Source: Caballeronia sp. Lep1P3 | GTDB lineage: Bacteria > Pseudomonadota > Gammaproteobacteria > Burkholderiales > Burkholderiaceae | Assembly: GCF_022879595.1 (NCBI RefSeq) | Contig: NZ_CP084265.1 | Location: 2,046,001 to 2,110,000, forward strand | DNA: 64,000 nt | Reading direction: 5' to 3' | Part shown: one piece after another, positions 44,997 through 55,375 of the stretch | Layout of the letters: each line of letters opens with the position of its first letter | Position numbering within the stretch: position 1 is the stretch's first letter | The notes under the pieces: model-generated | Databases searched by the model: none | What the model saw: only the letters and a program-made list of their open reading frames with translations | Told to the model about the DNA's origin: nothing | Program-made: the position numbers and the translations under genes

Positions 44997-47414
44997 CGCT
45001 CACACGCGGCGAGCGAATCCCAACTGGCCCCTCCGTCGGCGCGGCGGCGGCGCGCGCTGCTCGCGATGCCCCTACTGGGCACCTTCGTGCTCGTCCTTCT
45101 GTGGGCGGTCATCTTCGCGCGCCTTTCGGTGGAACGCGAAGCGACGACGCACGAATCGATGGCCTCCGCCGCGATCCTCTCGTCCGCGCTGGAACAGCAC
45201 ACGATCCGGGCGATTCATCAGGTCGATCAGATCACGCGCTTCGTCAAATACGAGTACGAGAAAGCGCCCGACACGTTCGATCTCGTCGCGACGGTGGACA
45301 AGGGCGTCGTGCAAAGCGACACGCTCGTGCAGGTCTCGCTCATCGACGAACACGGCAGGCTGACCGCGAACACCTACGACGCGCATCCGAAGCCGATCGA
45401 TTTATCCGATCGCGAACACTTCAAGGTTCACGCGCGTTCGAACGACGACCTGCTCTACATCAGCCGTCCGGTGCGCGGGCGCGTGTCCGGCAAGTGGACG
45501 CTGCAGATCACACGGCGGCTCAATCATGCGGACGGCTCGTTCGCGGGCGTGGTCGTCGTGTCCGAAGACCCGGCGTATTTCACCAGCGACTTCTATAACG
45601 TCGCCTCCATCGGGCGCGAAGGCGTGATCGCCGCCGTGTCGGACAACGGCTCGGTGCTCGCGCGCAGCACCGGCGGCACGCTCGCGGAAACGCCGTCGCC
45701 GAAGGCCGTCGCGAAAGGCAGCGCCCGCGACGGCACGGGGTCGGCGCGCGCGGCCTTCAGCGCGAGCGGCGTCTATCCTGCTTCCGAACAGGCTTCCGGT
45801 ATCTATGCCGATCCCATCGACGGCGTGAGGCGCATCGTGTCGTACCGGCATATCGACGGCTATCCGCTCGGCGTGCTGGTCGGCCTGTCCGAGCGCGAGG
45901 AACTGGCCGACTACCGCCACACGCGCAACGTCTATTTGCTGATGGCGAGCTTCATTTCGCTCGCGATGCTCGGCTTCTTCGCGGTGGCGACGGGTCTCAT
46001 CGGCAAGCTGCTCGGGCGCGAGCGCGAGATGACGCATCTGGTCGAATACGACCTGCTCACGGGCCTGCGCAATCGCTATTCGACGCTGCGCGCGCTGCGT
46101 GCCGACGTCGGCCAGACCGAGAACATCGGGCGGCTCGCGCTGCTCTTCATCGATCTGGACAACTTCAAGACGGTGAACGACACGCTCGGCCACAACGCCG
46201 GCGACATCGTGCTGCAGATGACGGCGTCGCGCCTCGCGCAGACGGTGGGTCAGAGCGGCATGCTCTCGCGCATCGGCGGCGACGAGTTCGTCGTGATCGT
46301 GAAGGGCGATGACGTCGAGAAGCGCGCCGTCGCGCTCGCCGACGACATTTCGACGATGTTCGCGACGCCCTTCGACGTGCGCGGCAGCGCGTTCGTGCTG
46401 CACGCGAGCATCGGCATTGCGCTTTTCTCGGTGTCGAACGAAAGCGAAGTCGACTTGCTCAAGAAAGCGGACCTCGCGATGTACAGCGCGAAGGACGCGG
46501 GCAAGAACTGCTATCAGTTCTATTCGCCGCAGCTTTCGCACCGCGCGGACCATCTGATGAAGTGGGAGCAGCAGTTGCGCGTTGCGCTCACCGAGCGGCA
46601 GCTCTTTCTCGTGTACCAGCCGAAGATCGATCTCGCGCGCCGCTGCATCACCGGCTTCGAGGCGCTCGTGCGATGGCATCATCCGCAGCACGGGCTGATT
46701 CCGGCCAACGAATTCATTCCGGTCGCGGAGTCGACGGGCCTGATCGTCGCGGTCGGCGACTTCGTGATTCATACGGCCTGCGCGCAACTCGCGCAGTGGC
46801 AGCGCGCGGGCTACACCGCGCTGTCGCTCGCGGTCAACATTTCGGCCGTGCAGTTCTGGCGCGGCGATCTGCTCGAGACCGTCGCGCGCGCCATCGACGC
46901 GACCGGCATCCCGCCCGACAAGCTCGAACTCGAAATCACCGAGACCGTGATGGTGGAATATCCGGAGCTGGTGCAGGAGAAGATCGTCGCGCTCAAGCGC
47001 CTGGGCGTTCGCATCGCGCGCGACGACTTCGGCACCGGATATTCGTCGCTGTCCTATCTGAACCGCTTTTCGGTGGATACGCTCAAGGTGGACCGCTCGT
47101 TCATCCAGGCGATTCCCGAAGACCGCAGCGTCTGCGTGATGGTCGCCGCGATCATCAATCTCGCGCGGTCGCTCGGCCTGACGGTCGTGGTGGAAGGCAC
47201 CGAGCGCGAAGAGCAGATCGCATGGCTCGCGGCGCTCGGGCCGGTCGAGGCGCAAGGCTTCCTGTTCTCGCGCCCCGTTCCCGCCGATGGCGTGCAGGCG
47301 CTTCTGGATCGCTTCGGCGTATGCGGCTGGCCGATCGGACGGGGTGTGCTCGGATTGCGCAGCTTCGGTCAGGAGCCGTCGAGCACGGCCTTGAGCGACG
47401 AGCGCGGCGCCTGA
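44985..47414 (+). CDS. Membrane sensor with GGDEF and EAL domains
   Basis: Bifunctional cyclic-di-GMP enzyme, 809 residues. Order: basic N-terminus, membrane helix (about 24-45), extracytoplasmic sensor domain (about 60-300, dCACHE/CHASE-like), second membrane helix (about 315-335), GGDEF domain (SRIGGDEF near 430), EAL domain (FEALVRWHHP near 559, NISAVQFW, EITETVM, DDFGTGYSS, TLKVDRSF). Catalytic motifs of both domains look intact, but the inhibitory RxxD site before GGDEF is absent. Whether it makes or breaks c-di-GMP in vivo cannot be told. It is single and convergent with a CopD-like gene 19 bp away. Confidence 0.9.
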   Translation: MKRSRSHAASESQLAPPSARRRRALLAMPLLGTFVLVLLWAVIFARLSVEREATTHESMASAAILSSALEQHTIRAIHQVDQITRFVKYEYEKAPDTFDLVATVDKGVVQSDTLVQVSLIDEHGRLTANTYDAHPKPIDLSDREHFKVHARSNDDLLYISRPVRGRVSGKWTLQITRRLNHADGSFAGVVVVSEDPAYFTSDFYNVASIGREGVIAAVSDNGSVLARSTGGTLAETPSPKAVAKGSARDGTGSARAAFSASGVYPASEQASGIYADPIDGVRRIVSYRHIDGYPLGVLVGLSEREELADYRHTRNVYLLMASFISLAMLGFFAVATGLIGKLLGREREMTHLVEYDLLTGLRNRYSTLRALRADVGQTENIGRLALLFIDLDNFKTVNDTLGHNAGDIVLQMTASRLAQTVGQSGMLSRIGGDEFVVIVKGDDVEKRAVALADDISTMFATPFDVRGSAFVLHASIGIALFSVSNESEVDLLKKADLAMYSAKDAGKNCYQFYSPQLSHRADHLMKWEQQLRVALTERQLFLVYQPKIDLARRCITGFEALVRWHHPQHGLIPANEFIPVAESTGLIVAVGDFVIHTACAQLAQWQRAGYTALSLAVNISAVQFWRGDLLETVARAIDATGIPPDKLELEITETVMVEYPELVQEKIVALKRLGVRIARDDFGTGYSSLSYLNRFSVDTLKVDRSFIQAIPEDRSVCVMVAAIINLARSLGLTVVVEGTEREEQIAWLAALGPVEAQGFLFSRPVPADGVQALLDRFGVCGWPIGRGVLGLRSFGQEPSSTALSDERGA

Positions 47415-47433
47415 GGCTCGCGTATCGCGTCGT

Positions 47434-47892
47434 TCAGATGCCGCGCGACAACACCGCCGTTCCGACCGTCACGATGCCGAGCACGAGATTCACGACGACG
47501 AGCCGCCGCACCGTGCCGACCGCGCGTGCGCCATCGGGCCAGTTCTGCGCCTGCACCGCGCGCCGGATGCGCGGAAACACGCCGAAGCGGATATGCCCGA
47601 AGATGAGCATCATCACGATGCCGAGGCCCGCCATCGCATGAAGCGGCCATGCGGCGTGCGCGCCGCCGTATTCCACGAGCAGGAAGCCGCCCGTCAGCAG
47701 GATGATGAGCACCGCGCCCGCGACCCAGTTGAAGAACCGCGCGAACACGGCTTCCCAGAGCGGCAGGCGCAATTGCGGCGTGAGGTCGCCGAGCGCGGGG
47801 CGCAGGCAGAAATGCGCGAAGATCATCCCGCCTATCCATACGGCCACACCGAGCAGATGCAGAAAGAGTGCGGCTTCGATGGCTTTGGTCAT
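47434..47892 (-). CDS. CopD-family membrane protein
   Basis: A 152-residue inner-membrane protein with four predicted helices, beginning ALFLHLLGVAVWIGGMIFAH and later VFARFFNWVAGAVLIILLTG and HAMAGLGIVMMLIFGHIRFG. His residues in helices 1 and 3 recall CopD-type and similar b-haem-like copper-handling proteins. It is monocistronic with no copper genes nearby, so copper transport is a family-level guess. It is convergent with the GGDEF-EAL gene. Confidence 0.75.
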   Translation of the reverse strand: MTKAIEAALFLHLLGVAVWIGGMIFAHFCLRPALGDLTPQLRLPLWEAVFARFFNWVAGAVLIILLTGGFLLVEYGGAHAAWPLHAMAGLGIVMMLIFGHIRFGVFPRIRRAVQAQNWPDGARAVGTVRRLVVVNLVLGIVTVGTAVLSRGI

Positions 47893-47984
47893 GGAGATTT
47901 CCGGGCGGCTGGTGAATGAAGTGTGGCCTTTCGACTGAACGTCGGCGCGTCAGTTCCGAAACGCTTCGACGCGAAGCGCAAAAG

Positions 47985-48018
47985 AAAACGCCTCGCTGCG
48001 ATATTCGCAGCGAGGCGT
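47985..48018 (-). terminator. Rho-independent terminator for parC
   Basis: Reverse-strand arms ACGCCTCGCTGCGA and TCGCAGCGAGGCGT form a 14-bp stem with a 3-nt loop, followed by TTTTCTTTT, 20 bp past the parC stop. Confidence 0.87.
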
Positions 48019-48037
48019 AGAACAGGCCGGGATCGTG

Positions 48038-50359
48038 TCAGCCCTCGAACACCGGCCGCATCTCGCTCACCTTCAGCGATGTTTCCGGCGCACGCCCCTT
48101 TCTCGCGCGCTTGCGGAGATGCAGTTGCAGTTGCGTTCCCGCGAGCTTCTCTTCCCTCACCTTGCCGCCGCGCCCGGTTCCGATCAGCAGCACGCCGCGC
48201 GCGTCGATGGCGAGCGCCTGACGCAGCGTTTCGTTCGGATCGAGCGCCATCAGCGTGACGCCGCGCCCACCGCCCGCGAGCGTCTTCATCTCGTCCATGC
48301 CGAAGACGAGCAGGCGGCTCGCGCTCGACAGACACGCGACATGGCTCGCGCCCGGCACCACCGGCATCGGCGCGAGCGGCGCGGCGCCTTCGTCGATGGT
48401 CATGAACGACTTGCCCGCCTTGTTGCGGCTCACCAGGTCGCCGATCTTCGCAATGAAGCCGAAGCCGTTGCTCGACGCCAGAAGCAGTTGCTGCTCCGCC
48501 GACGCCGCGAAGTAATGCAGCAAGTGCGTGCCGGATTCCAGTTCGATGAGCGACGTGACCGGCACGCCGTCACCGCGTCCGCCCGGCAGCGCCGCGACCG
48601 GCACCGAGTACACGCGCCCGTTGCTGCCCCACGCGATGAGCGTATCCGGCGTGCGCGCCTGGAACACCGCATAGAGCGAATCGCCGGCCTTGAACGTGAA
48701 GCCCGCCGGATCGAGTCCGTGACCCTTCAGCGCGCGCACCCAGCCCTTCTGCGAGACGACGACCGTCACCGGCTCGTCGACGACGCGCGTCTCCAACGTC
48801 GCGCGCGTGGCCTGCTGGATGAGCGTGCGCCGGTCGTCGCCGTACTGCTTCGCGTCGGCTTCGATTTCCTTGATGAGCAGGCGCTTCATCGCGGCGTCGC
48901 TGTTGAGGAGTTCTTCGAGCTTCTTCTTCTCGTCGCGCAGTTCGGACAGTTCCTGTTCGATCTTGATCGCTTCCAGCCGCGCAAGCTGACGCAGCCGGAT
49001 TTCGAGGATGTCTTCCGCCTGCCGGTCCGACAGGTTGAAGCGCGCGATCAGCGCCTCTTTCGGCTGCTCGGCTTCGCGAATGATGCGAATGACTTCGTCA
49101 ATATTCAGAAAGACGATCATCCGCCCTTCGAGAATATGAATGCGGTCGTTGACCTTGTTCAGGCGATGCTGCGTCCGGCGCGTGACCGTCACGAAGCGGA
49201 AACCGACCCACTCGTGAAGAATTTCGACGATGCCTTTCTGACGTGGCCGGCCGTCCGCGCCGATCATCACGAGGTTGATCGCCGCGTTCGATTCCAGGCT
49301 CGTATGCGCGAGCAGCGAATTGACGAACTCCGTCTGATCGATGCGGCTCGACTTCGGTTCGAAGACGAGGCGCACGGGCGCGTCCTTGCCCGACTCGTCT
49401 CGCACGGTGTCGAGCAGGCCGAGCAGCGTCTGCTTGGTCTGCAACTGATCCGGCGTCAGCGTTTTCTTGCCGAGCTTGATCTTCGGGTTGGTCAGTTCCT
49501 CGATTTCCTCGAGCACCTTCTGGCCGGACGTGCTCGGCGGCAATTCGGTGATGACGAGCTGCCACTGGCCGCGCGCCAAGTCTTCGATCTTCCAGCGCGC
49601 GCGCACCTTGAGGCTGCCGCGCCCCGTTTCATAGGCCGCCGAGATTTCCGCCTGCGACGAGATGATCTGCCCGCCGCCGGGAAAGTCCGGACCGTTGAGC
49701 TTTTCCATCACGCCGGCGTGGTCGAGCTTCGGATCGCGGATCATCGCGACGGCGGCTTGCGCGACTTCGCGCAGATTGTGCGATGGCACTTCCGTCGCGA
49801 GACCGACCGCAATGCCCGATGCGCCGTTGAGCAGCAGGAAAGGCAGACGCGCGGGCAGGAGCTTCGGCTCTTCGAACGAGCCGTCGTAGTTCGGCATGAA
49901 ATCGACCGTGCCCTGATCGATTTCGTCCATCAGAAGCCGCGCGATCGGCGTGAGGCGCGCTTCGGTGTATCGCATGGCCGCCGCGCCGTCGCCGTCGCGC
50001 GAGCCGAAATTGCCTTGCCCGTCGATGAGCGGATAGCGCATCGAAAAGTCCTGCGCGAGACGCACGAGCGCGTCATACGCGGACTGATCGCCATGAGGAT
50101 GATATTTGCCGAGCACGTCGCCGACCACGCGCGCCGACTTCACCGGCTTCGCCGTGCTGGCGAGTCCCATTTCGCTCATCGCGTAGAGAATGCGGCGCTG
50201 CACGGGCTTCTGCCCGTCCGATACGTCGGGCAGCGCGCGGCCCTTCACCACGCTCACCGCGTAGTCGAGATAGGCGCGCTCGGCGTAATCGCCGAGGGTC
50301 AGTTGCTCTGCGTCTGGCGCCGCTTGCTGTTCGGCGAAAAGATCGTCTGTGATTCCCAT
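48038..50359 (-). CDS. parC: DNA topoisomerase IV subunit A
   Basis: Cuts and rejoins DNA strands in decatenation of daughter chromosomes. The 773 residues contain [39 protein letters not shown] and the catalytic Tyr in [14 protein letters not shown], plus a C-terminal beta-pinwheel with repeats such as [15 protein letters not shown]. In the quinolone-target region the residue matching E. coli Ser80 is Gln. It is 31 bp downstream of parE in the same operon. GyrA was considered, but the pinwheel lacks a clear GyrA box and the parE context supports ParC. Confidence 0.94.
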   Translation of the reverse strand: MGITDDLFAEQQAAPDAEQLTLGDYAERAYLDYAVSVVKGRALPDVSDGQKPVQRRILYAMSEMGLASTAKPVKSARVVGDVLGKYHPHGDQSAYDALVRLAQDFSMRYPLIDGQGNFGSRDGDGAAAMRYTEARLTPIARLLMDEIDQGTVDFMPNYDGSFEEPKLLPARLPFLLLNGASGIAVGLATEVPSHNLREVAQAAVAMIRDPKLDHAGVMEKLNGPDFPGGGQIISSQAEISAAYETGRGSLKVRARWKIEDLARGQWQLVITELPPSTSGQKVLEEIEELTNPKIKLGKKTLTPDQLQTKQTLLGLLDTVRDESGKDAPVRLVFEPKSSRIDQTEFVNSLLAHTSLESNAAINLVMIGADGRPRQKGIVEILHEWVGFRFVTVTRRTQHRLNKVNDRIHILEGRMIVFLNIDEVIRIIREAEQPKEALIARFNLSDRQAEDILEIRLRQLARLEAIKIEQELSELRDEKKKLEELLNSDAAMKRLLIKEIEADAKQYGDDRRTLIQQATRATLETRVVDEPVTVVVSQKGWVRALKGHGLDPAGFTFKAGDSLYAVFQARTPDTLIAWGSNGRVYSVPVAALPGGRGDGVPVTSLIELESGTHLLHYFAASAEQQLLLASSNGFGFIAKIGDLVSRNKAGKSFMTIDEGAAPLAPMPVVPGASHVACLSSASRLLVFGMDEMKTLAGGGRGVTLMALDPNETLRQALAIDARGVLLIGTGRGGKVREEKLAGTQLQLHLRKRARKGRAPETSLKVSEMRPVFEG

Positions 50360-50390
50360 CGAATTTCCGTATCAGTGCGTTGATCGAGCG

Positions 50391-52421
50391 TCAGATGTCC
50401 GCTTCGACCTCGTTGCCCTTCTCTTCGAGCCAGCTTCGGCGCGACGCCGCTTCGCCCTTGCCCATCAGCATCGTCATGCGCGAGACGGTGAGATCGAAGC
50501 CGAGATCGCCGAGACCGACCGGCAGCAGGCGGCGCGTGTCGGGGTTCATCGTCGTGTCCCACAGCTGTTCCGCGCTCATTTCGCCGAGGCCCTTGAAGCG
50601 GCTGATGCTCCATTGCGTCTCGCGCACGCCGTCCTTGCGCAGCTTGTCGAGAATCGCTTCCAGTTCGCCTTCGTCGAGTGCGTAGAGCTTCTGCGCGGGC
50701 TTCTTGCCGCGCGCGGGAGCATCGACGCGAAAGAGCGGCGGACGCGCGACGCATACGTGACCGCGTTCGATCAGTTGCGGAAAATGCTTGAAGAAAAGCG
50801 TGAGCAGGAGAACCTGAATGTGCGCGCCGTCGACGTCCGCGTCCGACAGGATGCAAATCTTGCCGTAGCGCAAGTTCGAGAGATCGATCTGATCGTCGGG
50901 ACTATGCGGATCGACGCCGATGGCCACCGCGATGTCATGCACTTCGTTGTTCGCGAAGAGGCGGTCGCGCTCGGTTTCCCAGGTGTTCAGCACCTTGCCG
51001 CGCAACGGCAAAATGGCCTGGAATTCCTTGTCGCGGCCCATCTTCGCGGACCCGCCCGCCGAATCGCCTTCCACGAGGAAAAGCTCGTTGCGCGTGATGT
51101 CCGTCGATTCGCAATCGGTCAGCTTGCCCGGCAGCACGGCCACGCCCGAACTCTTGCGCTTCTCGACCTTCTGGCCCGCGCGCGTGCGCGCCTGCGCCTG
51201 CCGGATGACGAGTTCCGCGAGCTTCTTGCCGTATTCGACGTGCTGATTCAGCCACAACTCCAGCGCCGGCCGCAAGAACGACGACACGAGCTTCACGGCA
51301 TCGCGGCTATTGAGGCGTTCCTTGATCTGCCCCTGGAACTGCGGGTCCAGCACCTTCGCCGACAGCACGAACGACACGCGCGCGAACACGTCTTCCGCGA
51401 GCAGCTTGACGCCCTTCGGTTGCAGATTGTGAATCTCGACGAAGTTCTTGACCGCCTGAAAGAGACCGTCGCGCAGGCCGGATTCGTGCGTGCCGCCCGC
51501 GGGCGTCGGAATGAGGTTCACATATGATTCGCGCAAGAGCGGCCCTTCCTCGCTCCACGCGACGACCCACGACGCGCCCTCGCCTTCGGCGAACGTTTCT
51601 TCGTTCGAGCGCGAGTTGTCCGCATAGCGCTCGCCTTCGAAAAGCGGAATCAGCAGTTCGCTGCCGCCCATCCCTTCGAGCAGATAGCCGCGCAGACCGT
51701 CCTCGTACTTCCACGTCTGACGCTCGCCCGTCTTCTCGACGACGAGCACCACTTCGACGCCCGGCAGCAGCACGGCCTTCGAGCGCAAGAGGCGCTGCAA
51801 CTCGCCCTGCGGCAGATTGGGGGAATCGAAATACTTCGCGTTCGGCCATGCGCGCACGCGCGTGCCGGTCTTCTTCTCGCCGCGTTCGACGGAACGCGTC
51901 GTGAGCGGCTCGATGACATCGCCGTTGGCGAACGCGAGTTGCGCGACCTTGTTGTCGCGCCAGACCGTGACTTCGAGGCGCGTGGCGAGCGCGTTCGTCA
52001 CCGATACGCCGACGCCGTGCAGACCGCCCGAGAACGTGTACGCGCCGCCCGCGGCCTTGTCGAACTTGCCGCCCGCGTGCAGCCGCGTGAACACGATCTC
52101 GACGACCGGCACGCCTTCTTCCGGGTGCATGCCGAACGGAATCCCGCGGCCGTCGTCTTCCACGGACACCGAGTTGTCCGTGTGCAGCGTGACCGTGATC
52201 TGCTTGCCGTAGCCGCCGAGCGCTTCGTCCGAGGCGTTGTCGATGACTTCCTGCACGATGTGCAGCGGATTCTCGGTGCGCGTGTACATGCCCGGCCGCT
52301 GCTTGACCGGCTCGAGTCCCTTCAGCACCTTGATCGATGCTTCGCTGTAACCGGCCGCCTTCGCGCTCATCGCGCGCTTCGTGGTGACTGCTTCGGCCGC
52401 ACTGGATTTTTTCGTGGACAT
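50391..52421 (-). CDS. parE: DNA topoisomerase IV subunit B
   Basis: ATPase subunit of topoisomerase IV. The 676-residue product has QRPGMYTRTENPLHIVQEVI, the GHKL sites DNASDEALGGYGK and VEDDGRGIPFGMHPEEGVPV, GGLHGVGVSVTNAL, then the TOPRIM motifs LFLVEGDSAGGSAKMGRDK and LSDADVDGAHIQVLLLTLFF, and the C-terminal GLGEMSAEQLWDTTMNP. A basic N-terminal extension (KKSSAAEAVTTKRAMSAK) precedes the core. First gene of the parE-parC unit; a GyrB assignment is excluded by length and context. Confidence 0.94.
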   Translation of the reverse strand: MSTKKSSAAEAVTTKRAMSAKAAGYSEASIKVLKGLEPVKQRPGMYTRTENPLHIVQEVIDNASDEALGGYGKQITVTLHTDNSVSVEDDGRGIPFGMHPEEGVPVVEIVFTRLHAGGKFDKAAGGAYTFSGGLHGVGVSVTNALATRLEVTVWRDNKVAQLAFANGDVIEPLTTRSVERGEKKTGTRVRAWPNAKYFDSPNLPQGELQRLLRSKAVLLPGVEVVLVVEKTGERQTWKYEDGLRGYLLEGMGGSELLIPLFEGERYADNSRSNEETFAEGEGASWVVAWSEEGPLLRESYVNLIPTPAGGTHESGLRDGLFQAVKNFVEIHNLQPKGVKLLAEDVFARVSFVLSAKVLDPQFQGQIKERLNSRDAVKLVSSFLRPALELWLNQHVEYGKKLAELVIRQAQARTRAGQKVEKRKSSGVAVLPGKLTDCESTDITRNELFLVEGDSAGGSAKMGRDKEFQAILPLRGKVLNTWETERDRLFANNEVHDIAVAIGVDPHSPDDQIDLSNLRYGKICILSDADVDGAHIQVLLLTLFFKHFPQLIERGHVCVARPPLFRVDAPARGKKPAQKLYALDEGELEAILDKLRKDGVRETQWSISRFKGLGEMSAEQLWDTTMNPDTRRLLPVGLGDLGFDLTVSRMTMLMGKGEAASRRSWLEEKGNEVEADI

Positions 52422-52639
52422 AGTTGAACGTTGGTCCGGCCTTCTGCGAGACGAGCGGGAATGCTCACCGCACGACGCCGCGATGCCGGCGAATGCTTGA
52501 TCGAATGCTCGAGGATTGCCTGACGAGGCCGGCGTGAGCGGACTCGTGCCGCGTTCGCCTGCCGCGCCGCGCTAGGAGAATAGCGGTTTTCGCCCGCCAC
52601 GCCCATCTTGACGATGCGCGCGGCGCCGTGCAAGACGGC

Positions 52640-54574
52640 TTACTTGCGCTTCGCTTCCAGCTCTTCCCAGCGTTCCAGCGCGACGAGGAGTTCGTCTTCG
52701 ATGGCCGCGTGGCGCTCAGACAGCCGCGCCCCTTCCTTCGCGTCCTTCGCGAAGATCGAGCCGTCTTCGAGCTGCGCGCCGATGCGCTTCTGCTCCTCTT
52801 CCAGGTCCGCGATGCGCGCGGGAAGCGCTTCCAGTTCGCGCTGTTCCTTGAACGAGAGTTTGACCGTGCGCTGCGCGTTGCGGCCTGCCGCGCTCTCCTT
52901 GGGCGCGTCCTCCTTCGGAGTTTCCTTCGCGCTCTGCCGCGCCGCTTCCTCGGCGATGCGGTCCGAACGTTCGCGCTGAATCTGCCAGTCGGAGAAACCG
53001 CCGACGTACTCGCGCCACTTGCCGCCGCCTTCCGCCGCGAACACGGAGGTCACGACGTTGTCCAGAAACGCGCGGTCGTGGCTCACGAGCAGCACGGTGC
53101 CGTCGTAGTCCGCGAGCAGTTCCTCGAGCAGTTCGAGCGTGGGAATGTCGAGGTCGTTGGTCGGCTCGTCGAGCACGAGCACGTTCGCCGGGCGCGCGAA
53201 AAGACGCGCGAGCAACAGGCGATTGCGCTCGCCGCCCGAGAGCGAGCGAACCGGCGAGCGCGCGCGTTCGGGCGCGAAAAGAAAGTCGCCGAGATAGCTC
53301 ATGACGTGCTTCTTGACGCCGTTCACTTCGACCCACTCGCTGCCGGGGCTGATCGTGTCCGCGAGCGATTTGTCGAGATCGAGTTGCGCGCGCATCTGGT
53401 CGAAATACGCGGTCTGGATGTTCGTGCCGGGGCGAACGCGCCCTTCGTCGGGCTGCAATTCGCCGAGAATCAGCTTGAGCAGCGTGGTCTTGCCCGCGCC
53501 GTTCGGACCGACGAGCCCGATCTTGTCGCCGCGCATGACGGTGGCCGTGAAGCGATCGACGATGGTGCGATCGCCGTAGCGCTTGGTCACATCCGTCAGT
53601 TCCGCGACGATCTTGCCGGACTTCTCGCCCTGTCCCACGTCGAGCCTGACATTGCCCTGCACGTTGCGGCGTTCCGCGCGTTCATTGCGCATTTCGACGA
53701 GCCGCGCAATGCGCCCGACGCTGCGCGTGCGCCGCGCCTCCACGCCCTTGCGAATCCACACTTCTTCCTGCGCGAGCAGCTTGTCGAACTTGGCCTGTTC
53801 CACTTGCTCGACTTCGAGCTGCTGCGCCTTGCGAATCTGATATGCGCTGAAATTGCCGGGATACGACAGCAGACGCCCGCGATCCAGCTCGACGATGCGC
53901 GTCGCCACGCGATCCAGAAACGCGCGGTCGTGCGTGATGAAAAGCAGCCCGGAGCGCAAGGTGACGAGCAAATCCTCGAGCCAGCGGATGCCTTCGAAGT
54001 CGAGATGGTTGGTCGGCTCATCGAGCAGCAGCACGTCCGGCTGCACGACGAGCGCCCGCGCCAGCGCGACGCGCTTTCGCATGCCGCCCGAGAGCGCGCC
54101 CGCGCGTGCGTCGCCGTCGAGACCAATCTGCGCGAGCGTCGTCGAAACGCGCGTGCGCCAGTTCCACGCGTCGCGCAGATCGAGCGCCGATTGCAGCGCG
54201 TTCATGCGCGAGAGCAACGCGTCGTGCTGCGCGCCTTCGGGCGTGTCCGCGAGCCGATGCGCGACGTCGTCGTATTCGTCGAGCAACGCGCGCGCTTCGG
54301 TGAGGCCCGAGGCGACGACATCGAACACGGACGCGTCGAGGTCGAACTCCGGCTCCTGCGGCACATAGACGGTCGTGAGTTCGTTCTGGCGCGTGACGAG
54401 GCCGTCATCGGCCGCGGCGAGTCCCGCGACGATTTTCAGGAGCGACGACTTGCCCGCGCCGTTGCGCCCGATCAGCCCGACGCGCTCGCCCGCCTCGAGC
54501 GAGAAGTCGGCGTGATCCAGCAATGCGACGTGACCGAACGCGAGTTGTGCGTCCGAGATGGAATAGAGCGACAT
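52640..54574 (-). CDS. uup: ABC-F type ATPase Uup
   Basis: Soluble ATPase of the ABC-F group, acting on ribosomes and linked to precise excision of transposons. The 644-residue protein has two ATP-binding cassettes: GLIGRNGAGKSSLLKI and LSGGMRKRVALARALV in the first, GLVGPNGAGKTTLLKL and LSGGERNRLLLARLFA in the second, joined by a helical linker, and ends in a coiled-coil C-terminal DNA/RNA-binding domain (KEQRELEALPARIADLEEEQ). Length and C-terminal coiled coil fit Uup rather than EttA. Start 54574 precedes MSLYSISDAQLAFG. Confidence 0.92.
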   Translation of the reverse strand: MSLYSISDAQLAFGHVALLDHADFSLEAGERVGLIGRNGAGKSSLLKIVAGLAAADDGLVTRQNELTTVYVPQEPEFDLDASVFDVVASGLTEARALLDEYDDVAHRLADTPEGAQHDALLSRMNALQSALDLRDAWNWRTRVSTTLAQIGLDGDARAGALSGGMRKRVALARALVVQPDVLLLDEPTNHLDFEGIRWLEDLLVTLRSGLLFITHDRAFLDRVATRIVELDRGRLLSYPGNFSAYQIRKAQQLEVEQVEQAKFDKLLAQEEVWIRKGVEARRTRSVGRIARLVEMRNERAERRNVQGNVRLDVGQGEKSGKIVAELTDVTKRYGDRTIVDRFTATVMRGDKIGLVGPNGAGKTTLLKLILGELQPDEGRVRPGTNIQTAYFDQMRAQLDLDKSLADTISPGSEWVEVNGVKKHVMSYLGDFLFAPERARSPVRSLSGGERNRLLLARLFARPANVLVLDEPTNDLDIPTLELLEELLADYDGTVLLVSHDRAFLDNVVTSVFAAEGGGKWREYVGGFSDWQIQRERSDRIAEEAARQSAKETPKEDAPKESAAGRNAQRTVKLSFKEQRELEALPARIADLEEEQKRIGAQLEDGSIFAKDAKEGARLSERHAAIEDELLVALERWEELEAKRK

Positions 54575-54690
54575 GGGGATGAATTGCGAACGATAGGGAT
54601 ACAGCGCAAGCGGCCATTGTACCGATGTTGCCCGCATCCATCGGCGCCCTGGCCGAACGGACGAGGCGCGCTGTCCCGCTCGTTCCCCGC

Positions 54691-55101
54691 TTAGCGGACG
54701 TGAACCCGGATGGTCTGCGCCATCTCCGGCCCATACGAGCGATGGGCGCCGTCGCCGAGCTGCATCGTGAGCGTATGGTCGCCGGGCGGCAGTTTCACGT
54801 CGGCTTCGGTCTGCGCCTTGCCGTAGTGCAGCGACGTATCGCTCGCCGGAATGACGGTGCCTTTGGGCAGCGGGCCGCTATCGATCAGCAGATGGTGGTG
54901 CCCCGTGCCTTCGGTCATCGTGCCCGCCGGCGCGAGCTTCATGCCGTCGATGCCGAACTTCACGTGCACAGGGCTCGTCACCGTCGCGCCGTCTTTCGGC
55001 TCGATGAAATAGACGCGTGATTGTGCGTGAGCCGCGCCCGCGAATGCCGCGAGCGCGAACGCGCCCGACAGCGCGGCGGTGCAAAGCGTTTTGTTCAGCA
55101 T
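54691..55101 (-). CDS. DUF4399 exported protein
   Basis: A 136-residue periplasmic protein with a signal peptide (MLNKTLCTAALSGAFALAAF..., cleavage near AHA) and an Ig-like DUF4399 domain: RVYFIEPKDGATVTSPVHVK, FGIDGMKLAP, GTGHHHLLID and DHTLTMQLGDGAHRSYGP. A His cluster (GHHH) is conserved and could bind metal. The function is unknown. AGGAG precedes the ATG. It appears to be monocistronic, with a short repeat upstream. Confidence 0.83.
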   Translation of the reverse strand: MLNKTLCTAALSGAFALAAFAGAAHAQSRVYFIEPKDGATVTSPVHVKFGIDGMKLAPAGTMTEGTGHHHLLIDSGPLPKGTVIPASDTSLHYGKAQTEADVKLPPGDHTLTMQLGDGAHRSYGPEMAQTIRVHVR

Positions 55102-55141
55102 CGTGTTCTCCTGTCGCGTGAATCGCATCGAGAAAGCGAGT

Positions 55142-55172
55142 ATGGCGAGTAGTGGCGAGTAGTGGCGAGTGA
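55142..55172. repeat. Three copies of a 10-bp direct repeat upstream of the DUF4399 gene
   Basis: TGGCGAGTAG is repeated twice in full and a third time as TGGCGAGTGA with no spacers. It lies 40-70 bp upstream of the ATG on the reverse strand and may be a slippage product or affect promoter spacing. Confidence 0.6.
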
Positions 55173-55375
55173 TGGCGCGGCCTTCGCCGCAAAAGCGCCA
55201 GCCAGAATACACCCGCCTTTCGGCGACGCGCATCGCGCGTGCTTTGCTGCGCTTTCGCGGCGTTTGCGCCCGAAACAATGCGCCCAGGCGTTTCGGGTAA
55301 GATGCCGCCTCGCCGTTTGCCGCGCCGTCCTGAATGCACGCGCGGCCCGTTTCAATCCGAGAACGAGAGTGTGTC

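Noticed and set aside
48035..50383. A 782-codon forward open frame antisense to parC
   Set aside because: No family features; parC on the other strand is complete.
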